Counted from the stretch's first letter, positions 9,599-18,089 are shown. The stretch is DNA of 64,000 bases from an uncultured Fluviicola sp. (GCF_902168135.1 NZ_CABHOL010000048.1:28204-92203); one strand, 5' to 3'. Numbers and translations: made by a program. Notes: generated by a model not told the origin, from the letters alone.

Positions 9599-10831
9599 TT
9601 AGATAAATCTTGTCCTTCCTGTCAACAACTCCTGCATCATGCCCTGCTTTATTTGCCGGGCTTTTGCCAATTGATTATCTAATGTTTCCAGCTCTATATC
9701 CATGTCTGACAAAATGGTGGCGATGCGGGTTTGTTCTTCGAGGGATTTTGGAATCATAATTTTAATATTCCCCAAATTTCCTCTTGAAATTCTTTTATGA
9801 GTAGTTCCTCCAACCTGTTCTAAAACTTGTTTAAACCATTCATCTGTAGAAAGCAGATATAATAAAACCCTTCTATCAAAGACATTAACATCAGGTCTGT
9901 AAATTGTTACATCAACAGAAGTTACACTTTTCCTATCTTCAGTTTTAGGAAAAATACAAACTCTTCCAGCAGGTTCTGCTAAACGGCAAATCAATAAATC
10001 TCCTTCTAATATTTCCTTGCACTTTAAATCAACAAAGGATTTTTCAGAAATGTATTTTTTATTGCTCTTATTTAAAAATTTACCAACTCCAATATTTCCA
10101 GTTTGAATTAATCTTATCCCTTCTTCTTTTATGTGAATAGCTTCAACCCAATCTCCGTCATTAAATAAATCTCTTTTTTTCTCAGCTATTTCAAAAATTG
10201 TTTTTTCCTCCCAATCATCTTTCGGAGTTAACAACTTCTGCATTGCACCTTGTTTGATCAGACGTTTTTTATTAACGAGTTTTTCCAGACTTTCGATCCA
10301 AGTATCCGTGTCACTCAACGCTTCCGCTATAAATTCTTGTTCTGGCAAGGGGGGGAGAGGAATTTGAAAACCTTTAATTTCATTAGAATTAATTCCTGGT
10401 TGTCCACTTCTCATTGAATTAGAAATAATCCAATTTTTGTAATATGTTGTTTGAGTATTGTAGAAAACGAATTTTGAACTTGCTTCCTCAGTATTAATTT
10501 TTAGTCGAATTAAGAAGCCTGCAAATACTAATCTGCCATCATATTCCTTATACAAATATGTTTTTCCTACACTCGCACCTGTTCTTGCAAATACAATTTC
10601 ATCCTTATTCAAATAATATTTTTCAGAATTTATATTATTCACTGATGATAAATTTTTTTTAATAAAATTCCCTTCATCATCAATATCTGTAATTCTCAAA
10701 TAAGTTGGCAAAGCATCATTGTATTTCACAGCTGAGGCATTTATTCCATAATCAGGATTTGACAACAAAATATCTCCTAAACTCATCACCTCCCAATCCT
10801 CAGGCAACAAACCAATCTCTGTTTGCTTCAT
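9599..10831 (-). CDS. hsdS: Type I restriction-modification specificity subunit (HsdS)
   Basis: About 410 residues with the usual two target-recognition domains, each followed by a conserved helix: PLPPLPEQEFIAEALSD...KQGAMQKLLT and then LEEQTRIATILSD...KQGMMQELLT. I chose ATG 10831 (MKQTEIGLLPEDW) because an AAGGAAA ribosome-binding-like sequence lies 7 nt upstream and the start lies just after the hsdM stop at 10843; an ATG at 10849 is also in frame. It sets the DNA sequence that HsdM methylates and HsdR restricts. A run of seven C residues in the coding strand (10349-10355) encodes part of PLPPLP and could slip. Confidence 0.94.
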   Translation of the reverse strand: MKQTEIGLLPEDWEVMSLGDILLSNPDYGINASAVKYNDALPTYLRITDIDDEGNFIKKNLSSVNNINSEKYYLNKDEIVFARTGASVGKTYLYKEYDGRLVFAGFLIRLKINTEEASSKFVFYNTQTTYYKNWIISNSMRSGQPGINSNEIKGFQIPLPPLPEQEFIAEALSDTDTWIESLEKLVNKKRLIKQGAMQKLLTPKDDWEEKTIFEIAEKKRDLFNDGDWVEAIHIKEEGIRLIQTGNIGVGKFLNKSNKKYISEKSFVDLKCKEILEGDLLICRLAEPAGRVCIFPKTEDRKSVTSVDVTIYRPDVNVFDRRVLLYLLSTDEWFKQVLEQVGGTTHKRISRGNLGNIKIMIPKSLEEQTRIATILSDMDIELETLDNQLAKARQIKQGMMQELLTGRTRFI

Positions 10832-10842
10832 TGTCGTTTCCT

Positions 10843-13281
10843 TCACCATACCAATCCCATTTTCTCCAGATGGAGTTTTACTTTTTGAGAAGCCTCATTC
10901 ACTTCTGTTTCTAAAGCTGAAAGGGGATTTTCATACCGATCTGCCAGTTGCTTAATTCGTTGGGTCAAATTTTGGCTCAACTTCTCCTGCTCATTATTCA
11001 AAGCTTGTTGTAATACGAATGTCCATTTATGGTTAATGACCAAGTCTTTTATTTCAGCTTCGCTTAATAAGGGATACTGTGCAACAATTTTCGCTTCCAG
11101 ATTCTCTTTGGCAATTTTAATCAGCTTATTAATACCAGCCAAAGCTTCATGCGTATCGATATAATTTTTAATGTATTTTAATTCTTCTTTGGGTGCTTTA
11201 TCTGCTTTACGTGTTTTGTAAAGGTCTTTTACGTTTTTCAAATTGATCTTTTCCAAATCACTGAAAATGCCTTCTTCTCCGCTGTTCTCTTCTTCCATTT
11301 CAGTAAGAGCTTCCTGGGTTAGGTTCAACTGATTTTCCAACTCTTGTAAAGCATCATACTGTTCTTTAAAGAAATAGTTAATCAACATTGTCGGTGTTAT
11401 CATTCTGCCTTCAATTCCAACCAAACCGGAAATGTCTTTATCCGCACTCGTTTTGCCATCTTTCCCTTTCTTACCTTTGATCACCAAACGTGTGAATTCA
11501 TTTCCTGCTTTCCAGCCATCCATTGCAATGCTGTAAAAATCATCCTGCATTGTTTCTCCCCAGTATGCCATAAGATGTTGATACATGGCATATTTATTAA
11601 CCAGTACATTATTCTCAAAATGATCTAGTAAGGATTGAGAAATGCTGTCAATATGCTCTTTCACCGCAAAACCCTCTTTCAAATTATTCCAGTTGTTTTG
11701 CTGTAGGTGTAACCATTTATCAAATTCAGTATGCATAGCAGCATTGAAATTCACAAATTCCGGATGATTGAAAATAGTAGATTTAATGGTTTCGGAAGAT
11801 ACCTTTAGTTCAAAATACCCCGTTCTTGCCGTACTAAACAATTCAGCTTTCAGTGCTGGAAACAAATCCCAATAAGCCTGTAAAGAATCTATATCTTTCT
11901 GTGGTATTCCACCCAGTAAATGACCACTAAGATCCTGAATATCTTCGGCCTCTTGTGTATCAATATAGCGTGGTATATTAAGATTGTAATCGTTTTTCTC
12001 ATCACTGATTTCAGAAATGGAAACCATGCGGCTGAATTTTGGAACCTCTGCAAAAGCATCAAATACATCCGTAATCTTGCGAATATCTTGCTCACGCAGA
12101 CGATTCTTGTTACCGTCTTTGACAAATCCCTTGCTGGCATCTATCATAAAAATGCCTTTACGCTGTTCCGCATTTTCTTTATCAAGCACAAGGATACATG
12201 CCGGAATTCCTGTTCCATAAAACAAATTGGCAGGTAAACCTATAATTGCTTTAATGTAACCCTTCTTCAGAATGTTCTTACGGATTTCGCCTTCCGCATT
12301 ACCTCGAAACAAAACACCGTGTGGCAATACAACTGCACCTTTTCCTTTCGACTTCAGTGATTGAAGTATGTGTAACAGGAATGCATAATCCCCATTCTTC
12401 TCAGGAGGAACTCCCAAAGCGAAACGATTGTATTCATCACTTTCAATATTTACACCATTACTCCAGCTTTTCAATGAAAATGGTGGATTAGCAACTACGT
12501 AATCAAACTTTTTCAGACTTCCATCAGCCTCCTTATAGTACGGTCGTGACAAGGTATTATCTGCATAAATTGTCGCCGTTTCAGCCCCATGCAGAATCAT
12601 GTTCATGTGTGCCAGATTGGCTGTGGTAGTTTCTTTTTCCTGTCCGTAAAGGTCAATGTTCTTTCCCGCTTCGTTCATCACCTTAAGCAGCAATGACCCA
12701 GAACCACATGTGGGATCATAAGCAGTCGTTTGACGAGAAGAATTCTTCTCATTGATACCAATCACTTTTGCCAATATGCGAGAAACTTCTGCTGGTGTAT
12801 AAAATTGTCCTTTGGATTTCCCTGATTCGGTTGCAAAATGACGCATGAGGTATTCATACGCATCGCCTAAGATATCATCACCTTCTGCAGAATTGCCGGA
12901 AAAATCAAGGCTCGGATCATTAAAGATCAGAACCAAATTGGAAACAGTATCAATCAGGTCCTTCCCTTTTCCAAGTTTCGATTCATCGTTGAAATCCGGA
13001 AATTCGTTTAGTTTATTTGCTTCCTTAATTGGATTTAGAATTTGCTTGTTGATCTTATCGCCAATTTCATCATTCCCGATAAGATTAACCATATCATCAA
13101 AACTAGCACCTTCTGGAACTGTTATCGCAGAATAAGGATTTCCCTTGTACTTGTCGGAAACATACTTTACAAATAGCAAAGTCAGCACATAATCTTTGTA
13201 TTGAGACGCGTCCATTCCACCGCGTAATTCGTCGCAACTTGCCCAAAGAGAGCTATATAATTCAGATTTTTTTATGGCCAT
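10843..13281 (-). CDS. hsdM: Type I restriction-modification methyltransferase subunit (HsdM)
   Basis: An 812-residue N6-adenine methyltransferase and first gene of the operon. The N-terminal helical domain (about 1-150) is followed by GQFYTPAEV (158-166), the AdoMet motif YDPTCGSGSLLL (188-199) and the catalytic NPPF (265-268). It is about 300 residues longer than the classic ~500-residue HsdM; the extra C-terminal part (from about 500) is helical and charged, with likely coiled-coil stretches (QEALTEMEEENSGEEG). Long HsdM forms of this type are known in other bacteria. Pairs with HsdS to methylate host DNA. The start at 13281 is preceded by a plausible promoter. Confidence 0.96.
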   Translation of the reverse strand: MAIKKSELYSSLWASCDELRGGMDASQYKDYVLTLLFVKYVSDKYKGNPYSAITVPEGASFDDMVNLIGNDEIGDKINKQILNPIKEANKLNEFPDFNDESKLGKGKDLIDTVSNLVLIFNDPSLDFSGNSAEGDDILGDAYEYLMRHFATESGKSKGQFYTPAEVSRILAKVIGINEKNSSRQTTAYDPTCGSGSLLLKVMNEAGKNIDLYGQEKETTTANLAHMNMILHGAETATIYADNTLSRPYYKEADGSLKKFDYVVANPPFSLKSWSNGVNIESDEYNRFALGVPPEKNGDYAFLLHILQSLKSKGKGAVVLPHGVLFRGNAEGEIRKNILKKGYIKAIIGLPANLFYGTGIPACILVLDKENAEQRKGIFMIDASKGFVKDGNKNRLREQDIRKITDVFDAFAEVPKFSRMVSISEISDEKNDYNLNIPRYIDTQEAEDIQDLSGHLLGGIPQKDIDSLQAYWDLFPALKAELFSTARTGYFELKVSSETIKSTIFNHPEFVNFNAAMHTEFDKWLHLQQNNWNNLKEGFAVKEHIDSISQSLLDHFENNVLVNKYAMYQHLMAYWGETMQDDFYSIAMDGWKAGNEFTRLVIKGKKGKDGKTSADKDISGLVGIEGRMITPTMLINYFFKEQYDALQELENQLNLTQEALTEMEEENSGEEGIFSDLEKINLKNVKDLYKTRKADKAPKEELKYIKNYIDTHEALAGINKLIKIAKENLEAKIVAQYPLLSEAEIKDLVINHKWTFVLQQALNNEQEKLSQNLTQRIKQLADRYENPLSALETEVNEASQKVKLHLEKMGLVW

Positions 13282-13306
13282 GTGGTAATTCCCAAAATTA
13301 AAGCGT

Positions 13307-13349
13307 TAAAGATAGAAAAAAGCGCCTTTGAGGATAAGTAAAACTTATC
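13307..13349 (-). promoter_or_regulatory. Probable promoter and operator-like inverted repeat of the hsd operon
   Basis: On the minus strand a TATCTTTA box (13314-13307) is close to TAnnTTTG and lies 25 nt before hsdM. A perfect inverted repeat, GATAAGT-AAA-ACTTATC (13333-13349), sits about 18 nt further upstream, where an upstream promoter element or operator would be. Control of R-M genes at such a site is inference. Confidence 0.4.
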
Positions 13350-13367
13350 TCTTTTAATTCCTATCAA

Positions 13368-13736
13368 TCACTCCTCCCCATCCAAAACCTCATTCATCAT
13401 AAAAATATAGCTGTTTCTTCTGAGCATCATCGTGGTCAATTTATAGATCACTAAAAAGAGGAGTGCTACAGTCATAACCGGAAAGGCCTGTTCACCGGAA
13501 TCCACCGCTTTCAAATGAGCAAGCTCTTTGAATAGTTTGATAAATGATTCATCGTCTTTTGGGACAGGTGGGTTTTCATACGAAAGGTACATGTAAACAC
13601 TAATCCCCGCCAGGACAAAAAATCCCGCCAAACTGGTATACCTGACCAGTAACATAAACAAAGAATTTCCGATAGCGCTGGGCTGGTACTTTCGCAGGCC
13701 CCGGATACGCGCAAGAGTTTGTTGAGGTGTTTCCAT
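13368..13736 (-). CDS. Small membrane protein, unknown function
   Basis: A 122-residue protein with two predicted membrane helices, about 30-49 (SLAGFFVLAGISVYMYL) and 88-103 (VMTVALLFLVIYKLTTM), joined by a charged loop. The N-terminus is basic (RIRGLRKYQ). No known domain recognised. It lies between the hsd operon and another membrane protein on the same strand, with 85 nt between them, so it may share an operon with 13822-14343. Codon use matches the chromosomal neighbours, not the AT-rich hsd genes. Confidence 0.65.
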   Translation of the reverse strand: METPQQTLARIRGLRKYQPSAIGNSLFMLLVRYTSLAGFFVLAGISVYMYLSYENPPVPKDDESFIKLFKELAHLKAVDSGEQAFPVMTVALLFLVIYKLTTMMLRRNSYIFMMNEVLDGEE

Positions 13737-13821
13737 ACAGTGAATAGTTTAATAGTAGGAAACAAGTTTACAGAAAAAGAATGAGAAAAAGTAAAACCTT
13801 TTGAAAAGCGAACTATTTCCC

Positions 13822-14343
13822 CTAAAACACCCGCTCCGGCATTTCCCTCTTCAACCTTCTTCGAATATCCATCGGAAATTCATCGGTCTCTTTCACGCGC
13901 TTGGGAAAAAGCGTATCGAGGTACTGGTAGAAATTGCTTAGTCCGTCCGCTTTGATGAAATAGGCAGCCGTTCGGCCGTTGCGGAAATAATAGGCTGTAC
14001 CGCCTTTGAAACTATGGCGATACACCTCCGTCCATTCATCGGGTCGGATCCGTATGAGTTGGGTCCTCTTCCGGAAGAAGAAACTGAATTTACGGAGCGG
14101 CCTCAGGAATACCAATTCTCCATCCAGGTAATAGACTCGGATGTAAGTATTGACCGCGATCTCAAAGACGAGATACCAAATAATGAGGCCCACGATAAGC
14201 GAACCATAATATGCAGGATTCCGGATGACGTTATAAATAAACATTCCGCCAAACGCCAGAAAAAGCATTGAATTAAAGGTCATGGTAAATGCATTACTCC
14301 ACGTTCGCTCCTGACCATCGGTGATAAAGTCCGGTTTTTCCAT
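13822..14343 (-). CDS. Membrane protein, unknown function
   Basis: A 173-residue protein. Two adjacent membrane helices (about 20-40 SMLFLAFGGMFIYNVI and 47-67 GSLIVGLIIWYLVFEIAV) are followed by a soluble domain rich in beta-strand and basic residues (FFFRKRTQLIRIRPDEW), like small PH-like membrane-anchored domains. I do not recognise the family. The start is supported by a TATTTTTA box that ends 4 nt before the ATG at 14343. Confidence 0.65.
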   Translation of the reverse strand: MEKPDFITDGQERTWSNAFTMTFNSMLFLAFGGMFIYNVIRNPAYYGSLIVGLIIWYLVFEIAVNTYIRVYYLDGELVFLRPLRKFSFFFRKRTQLIRIRPDEWTEVYRHSFKGGTAYYFRNGRTAAYFIKADGLSNFYQYLDTLFPKRVKETDEFPMDIRRRLKREMPERVF

Positions 14344-14347
14344 ACGC

Positions 14348-14355
14348 TAAAAATA
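14348..14355 (-). promoter_or_regulatory. Promoter box 4 nt upstream of ATG
   Basis: TATTTTTA on the minus strand, then GCGT, then the ATG at 14343. It is one of several such boxes in this window that leave no room for a leader (see findings). Confidence 0.45.
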
Positions 14356-14420
14356 CTCAAATAAGATTTTGAATCCATTTTAACTAATGACGAGTGTTTT
14401 TTGAAAATTAAAGATTTAAC

Positions 14421-14812
14421 CTTTTTGGCGGATCGATACCAGTTGCCAAAACACACAATTACACGACCTGTAGGAATAGCACAGAATTTTCCAATCATTA
14501 CCCGTCCTTCAGATCTATTGGAAGAAGCGACAGCCGGCCGATCTGCTATCAATCCCGAAAAGTGCTAATCCTGTAGTGTTTGCAAAACAACTACAGGATT
14601 GCATTTTGGATCCTGATCCCGCCTTTTCGTGGATTGATCAAGATCGGCAGGTTGGCTGAAAGCTGTAATTGTGCAAAGGCGTTTTTGCTACTTTTTGGGC
14701 CTGTACAAGAGGCCGCAAAGCGGGTGAAGACGAAACAGTGACAAACGTTAGTGCGAAAACTGTAAGGTAAGTAGGGAGACAAAGAGGATCGTTAGGAGAT
14801 GTTGGAAATTTA
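14421..14812. repeat. Dispersed repeat R1, copy 1
   Basis: About 390 bp without a gene that match, in inverted orientation, 41207-41544. Shared segments include CACAATTACACGACCTGTAG, TTTTCCAATCATTACCCGTC, TTGGATCCTGATCCCG and GGTTGGCTGAAAG. The core is a hairpin at 14565-14598 with arms AATCCTGTAG and CTACAGGATT and a TGTTT-GCA-AAACA inner stem. This copy has an extra ~75-bp segment (about 14690-14770) containing the reverse complement of part of repeat R2 (TTAGTGCGAAA, GACGAAACA). No open frame here looks real. Confidence 0.75.
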
Positions 14813-14868
14813 AGCGGACAACACTGATTGCAAACCCTTCAACTACCCCATAAATTCCAACAAGCTCG

Positions 14869-15215
14869 CTTAATTAACCACAAGGCGCACCAGGCACACA
14901 AGGTTTATTTTCTATCATTAACAGGGATTACCAAAGAAGATGATCCCTTTTTAGTTATCCTCCGAAGCCAAAAACAAATCAACTTAGGGGATTTAAAAAC
15001 CGGCCCTTATGCTGAAGATGTAGAAAATTTGTTTTTTGGAGCGTTGCCGAACCCCTGTTTGAACTCAGTCCTCGACTTTTTTGTAAAAAAAGACGCAAAG
15101 GACGTTTGTGAGTTGGGGTACAGGCAGTGCCGGAAAACTTAATTTTCAAGTCTTCGAATACAGGCCTAGACCTTTTTGTTACTTTTTGGGGCAATGCCAA
15201 AAAGTAAGATTGATC
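14869..15215 (+). repeat. Dispersed repeat R2, copy 1 (diverged centre)
   Basis: Matches the copies at 16411 and 23716 at its ends: GGCGCACCAGGCACAC, TCATTAACAGGGATTA near the start and GCCTAGAC plus a terminal hairpin near the end. The middle differs. The final hairpin (15179-15207) has 11-bp arms TTACTTTTTGG/CCAAAAAGTAA around the loop GGCAATG, the same loop as in the other copies but with different arms. Open frames here are repeat-derived. Confidence 0.7.
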
Positions 15216-15229
15216 TGGCAGGTATGCTT

Positions 15230-15445
15230 TCTGCTGTTTACTAGTCAATCCCCCATACATTTCAATAACCCCGATAAACAAAAAAGCACTCCCACACAAA
15301 CATCCCCCTTCTCACCTACCGCAATTCGAGAACCTACCCTATACAAACACTCACACCAACGTAAACAAACCCAAACATGAGGGCAAGCATCTCCCCGCAG
15401 CTGTGCTGCAACTGCACAACACACCCCAAACAAACCCGCAGACAA
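15230..15445 (+). other. G-poor, A/C-rich intergenic stretch
   Basis: A strand-asymmetric stretch leading into the 22-bp tandem repeat: the plus strand is nearly free of G and rich in CA, CCC and ACAAAC words. No credible gene; the overlapping minus-strand frames have repetitive Cys/Val/Leu-rich translations typical of composition bias. Confidence 0.5.
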
Positions 15446-15533
15446 CCCCATACAAACACAAAGTGCACCCCATACAAAGACAGAATACACCCTATACAAA
15501 GACAGAGTGCACCCTGTACAAAGCCGGAGCACA
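15446..15533 (+). repeat. 22-bp tandem repeat, four units
   Basis: Four consecutive 22-bp units (15446, 15468, 15490, 15512), each CCCYRTACAAAGACAGAGTG-like and ending in CA, differ at a few positions. A fifth decayed unit follows (TCCCAAACAAGTCCC). Located in a G-poor intergenic region upstream of the gene at 15710. Confidence 0.75.
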
Positions 15534-15709
15534 TCCCAAACAAGTCCCTGAAAACAAAAAAAACAGGATAATTCAAACCGACACTTTGAAAAACCACGGG
15601 AGTGTTTCACTCAATAAAACGCCTGATTTAACGAGCGTTAACAACTGTCCCCCAGTGTTTTGGCACAATATTCCCGACTGGTATTACGATACTATAAAAA
15701 ATAGAAGTC

Positions 15710-16384
15710 ATGAACAAGTCAACATTGCACCACATGGCGATGTACCAGAATGTACTCGCGGTGGTAAAGGACCATCAAAGCAGCTGGAACGGGATTCCGG
15801 CAATTGTATCTGTAGTAAGTCAATTCGAAACCTTGCTAAATAACCTGGGAAGCCGCCTCACCGGACAAAACAGCATCACACAGGGAATCAGCGAAGAAAA
15901 ACAGGTGTTCCTGGATCAACTGATCAAAGACATGAGCCTGCTCAAAAAAGGACTGTTCCTGTATGCCACACAGGCAAACGACCTGGCATTGCGTGCGCGC
16001 CACAAAGAGTCGCTGACTTTATTGAAACGAACTTCGGCAGACCGCTTGCAGGTTCTAAGTACGGTCTTGTTGGAAGACCTGGAAACATATGAAAGCTTCC
16101 TGCCCGATTTTGGGATTACAACTACGCAAATCCAGGCATTCCGCGACCATGCCGGACTTATCGAAGAACGCAAGAACAGTGTGAGGCAGGCCATCATTGA
16201 GCGCTCGCTGGAGACCAAATCCATCAAAGAACTCGAAAAGCAGCTCAACAAACTGCTCATCGAACAACTCGACCGCTTCATCAGCCTGTTCCAAAGCACC
16301 AACAATCCCTTCTACGTGACCTACAAGGCCGCGCGCAGGATTATCGGGAAAAGCGGCCCGGGTAGTACTAAGCCAGCAGTTTAA
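15710..16384 (+). CDS. Hypothetical helical protein
   Basis: A 224-residue, almost entirely helical protein without signal peptide or membrane segment. It has leucine/charged heptad-like stretches (LVEQ-type, for example IKELEKQLNKLLIEQLDRF near 170-190) and a basic Gly-rich tail AARRIIGKSGPGSTKPAV. I do not recognise the family; the look is that of a small coiled-coil structural or regulatory protein. It is flanked on both sides by R2 repeats, and its last ~20 codons recur as a broken copy at 16868-16939. Start ATG 15710; ATGs a few codons later (MAMYQN) are also possible. Confidence 0.6.
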   Translation: MNKSTLHHMAMYQNVLAVVKDHQSSWNGIPAIVSVVSQFETLLNNLGSRLTGQNSITQGISEEKQVFLDQLIKDMSLLKKGLFLYATQANDLALRARHKESLTLLKRTSADRLQVLSTVLLEDLETYESFLPDFGITTTQIQAFRDHAGLIEERKNSVRQAIIERSLETKSIKELEKQLNKLLIEQLDRFISLFQSTNNPFYVTYKAARRIIGKSGPGSTKPAV

Positions 16385-16410
16385 CCACAACGGAGCGTGA
16401 TGCCAAGGGT

Positions 16411-16850
16411 ATAATTAACCACGAGGCGCACCAGGCACACGAAGTTTATTTTTATCATTAACAGGGATTATCCGTAAAAGGGTGATCCTTTTTTAGTTAA
16501 AATCTTCGAAGCATAAAACAATTCCTCTTAGAGGATCTCAATATGGCGCCTTAGTAAACGAGATCGGGTACCTGTGCAGGATATGACAGGAAAATTCACC
16601 TTCTGTTTGAGGCGGAACGCTGAGTTTAAGGTGAATTCTGTCATGACCTGCTAACAGGTCGATCGGTTTACCCGCGCCTAGACCTTACCTTACAACTTTC
16701 GCACTAACGCTTACGCAGTAGCTTGTGCCGCCGCTAAAGCTTTGGCGACATGCCGGTCAGCGAAGGCGCAACGTTTGTCGTTGTTTCGTCTTCAAAAGCT
16801 ACGCTTTTTCTTAGCTCCACCTTTTTACGGCAATGGAAAAAAGGTGGAAA
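16411..16850 (+). repeat. Dispersed repeat R2, copy 2, with strong secondary structure
   Basis: A non-coding element shared with 23716-24226. Nested stems: outer ATGACAG (16583-16589) with CTGTCAT (16638-16644); middle AATTCACCTT (16593-16602) with AAGGTGAATT (16628-16637); loop with CTGTTTGAGGCG and GCTGAGTTT; then a separate hairpin GACCTG-CTAA-CAGGTC (16645-16660). The 3' end carries a further hairpin, CCACCTTTTT (16817-16826) with AAAAAGGTGG (16838-16847), around GGCAATG. The stem sequences differ from the other copies but still pair. Confidence 0.75.
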
Positions 16851-16867
16851 CAATTAGAAGTCGAAGC

Positions 16868-16939
16868 ACTAAAGCCGCACGAAGAATCATCGGGAAAAAC
16901 GGCCCGGGCGCAACAAAGAACAAACCGGCAGGTACCTAG
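16868..16939 (+). pseudogene. Duplicated 3' fragment of the 15710 gene
   Basis: The frame reads KAARRIIGKNGPGATKNKPAGT then stop, closely matching the tail of the 15710 product (KAARRIIGKSGPGSTKPAV). The rest of that protein is absent. Repeat R2 lies exactly between the intact gene and this remnant, so a tandem paralogue was probably interrupted or recombined away. Confidence 0.6.
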
Positions 16940-16945
16940 ATAACC

Positions 16946-16973
16946 GTAGGTGCGCGATTAATCGCGCACCTAC
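16946..16973. terminator. Perfect 28-bp palindrome, intergenic hairpin family member 1
   Basis: GTAGGTGCGCGATT and its exact reverse complement, with no loop bases. Two relatives occur at 42611-42648 and 43153-43178, also between genes. It may end transcription in either direction or be a REP-like element; no T-tract follows. Confidence 0.55.
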
Positions 16974-17094
16974 TTTCCAGCGCTTGCCAATCAAATCACC
17001 GCGAATATGAATTGCTGCTGAACTTTACTGCGCATTCCATTGAAAACACTGTAGCAGCAGTTACTTTTACCACGTATTAAAATTTACCTTCAAC

Positions 17095-18030
17095 ATGAAA
17101 AAAAATCTTTTTTACCTGCTTATCGGAGTATCTTTCCTGGCTGCTTCCTGCTCCAGAACTCCTGAAAACAAAGAAACAACATACACTTCCAACGTAAAAG
17201 GCTTCCTGAACGGGAAAAACAACGAAGAAGGAGAACCGGTATACAACATCATGTCCCTGGCTTCCGTGTCGGATGATTGGGATGGGAAAGAGGATTACAG
17301 CCCGAACAGCGGAGAGGAAAAACTGATCAAAATAGAAATTTCGGTTCAGTCAACCGATTCTAAAACCGACATCGGTATGCTTGAAACAAACATCGCATTG
17401 TTTGACGCAACGGCAAAGAAAACCTACAGTCCAATTGTTTCATTGAGCGCAGGGCCATCTTTCAAAGGCATGTCATCTACTTACCAAACAGGTTTTGCGG
17501 TTTACAGTGTTCCTCTTGACTCCAAATTGGAGAACCTGTACCTGGCTTCTTCTTCTGAGGCGGCAATCGACATGGACCTGAGCAAAGAGTCAACTAAAAA
17601 CATGCTTCCTTTGAAGAAAATGGATGAGCAGAAAGAGAAAACAGTCGCATTGAACTCACAATTTAAAGTAGAAGATGGTATTTTTCAATTGACAAAAATA
17701 TACACCATCAAAAGCATCACTTACAATGCAAACGACGAGAAAGTGAAAAAGTTCCGCACTTCAAGCCCTGAAAGCTCAAACATGAGCATTGTAAAAGTGG
17801 ATATTGAAATCGAAAACACCTCAGCTTCCGCAGATGCCTGGATCTCCATGCCATGGTTGATCTCAGAATACGGAAACGAACTACCTGATTACAATTTCGG
17901 TGAGACTCCGTCCAACATCAAACCGGGGAAACACACATTCTCACTTTATTACCGCGTTTACGCAGGTGAAAAAATAATGAGCCTGAACGGAGAAAGCAAA
18001 GAAGGAGACGATTACAGCATAAAGCTTTAA
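17095..18030 (+). CDS. Lipoprotein, unknown function
   Basis: A 311-residue protein with a lipoprotein signal peptide: lipobox LAAS-C at 16-20 (SFLAASCSR), so it is probably attached to the outer or inner membrane by Cys20. The mature part has two similar beta-rich sections with SVQSTDSKTDIGMLETNIALF and MSIVKVDIEIENTSAS, resembling DUF4352/immunoglobulin-like telokin folds that often occur in small lipoproteins. I cannot name a family with confidence. Followed by an intrinsic terminator at 18061. Confidence 0.7.
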   Translation: MKKNLFYLLIGVSFLAASCSRTPENKETTYTSNVKGFLNGKNNEEGEPVYNIMSLASVSDDWDGKEDYSPNSGEEKLIKIEISVQSTDSKTDIGMLETNIALFDATAKKTYSPIVSLSAGPSFKGMSSTYQTGFAVYSVPLDSKLENLYLASSSEAAIDMDLSKESTKNMLPLKKMDEQKEKTVALNSQFKVEDGIFQLTKIYTIKSITYNANDEKVKKFRTSSPESSNMSIVKVDIEIENTSASADAWISMPWLISEYGNELPDYNFGETPSNIKPGKHTFSLYYRVYAGEKIMSLNGESKEGDDYSIKL

Positions 18031-18060
18031 TTGCCCGGAATAACAAGTAATTTAGAGATG

Positions 18061-18089
18061 AAGACGATCGCGAAAACGGTCGTCTTTTT
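18061..18089 (+). terminator. Intrinsic terminator of the 17095 lipoprotein gene
   Basis: Stem AAGACGATCG (18061-18070) and CGGTCGTCTT (18077-18086) with loop CGAAAA and a T-run to 18089. It lies 31 nt after the stop of the plus-strand gene; the next gene is convergent. Confidence 0.75.

Noticed and set aside
1843..13281. BREX or DISARM system
   Set aside because: No PglZ, BrxC, DrmA/B or related motif found; the gene set is a type I R-M with accessories.
14828..15142. Possible gene of 104 codons
   Set aside because: Lies within repeat R2 copy 1; its frame is not kept in the other copies.
15446..15533. Possible CRISPR array
   Set aside because: Units are contiguous without spacers and are degenerate; no cas genes nearby.
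15245..15610. Minus-strand frames rich in Cys, Val, Leu
   Set aside because: Product of the G-poor, repetitive DNA and the 22-bp tandem repeat; no start context or domain.
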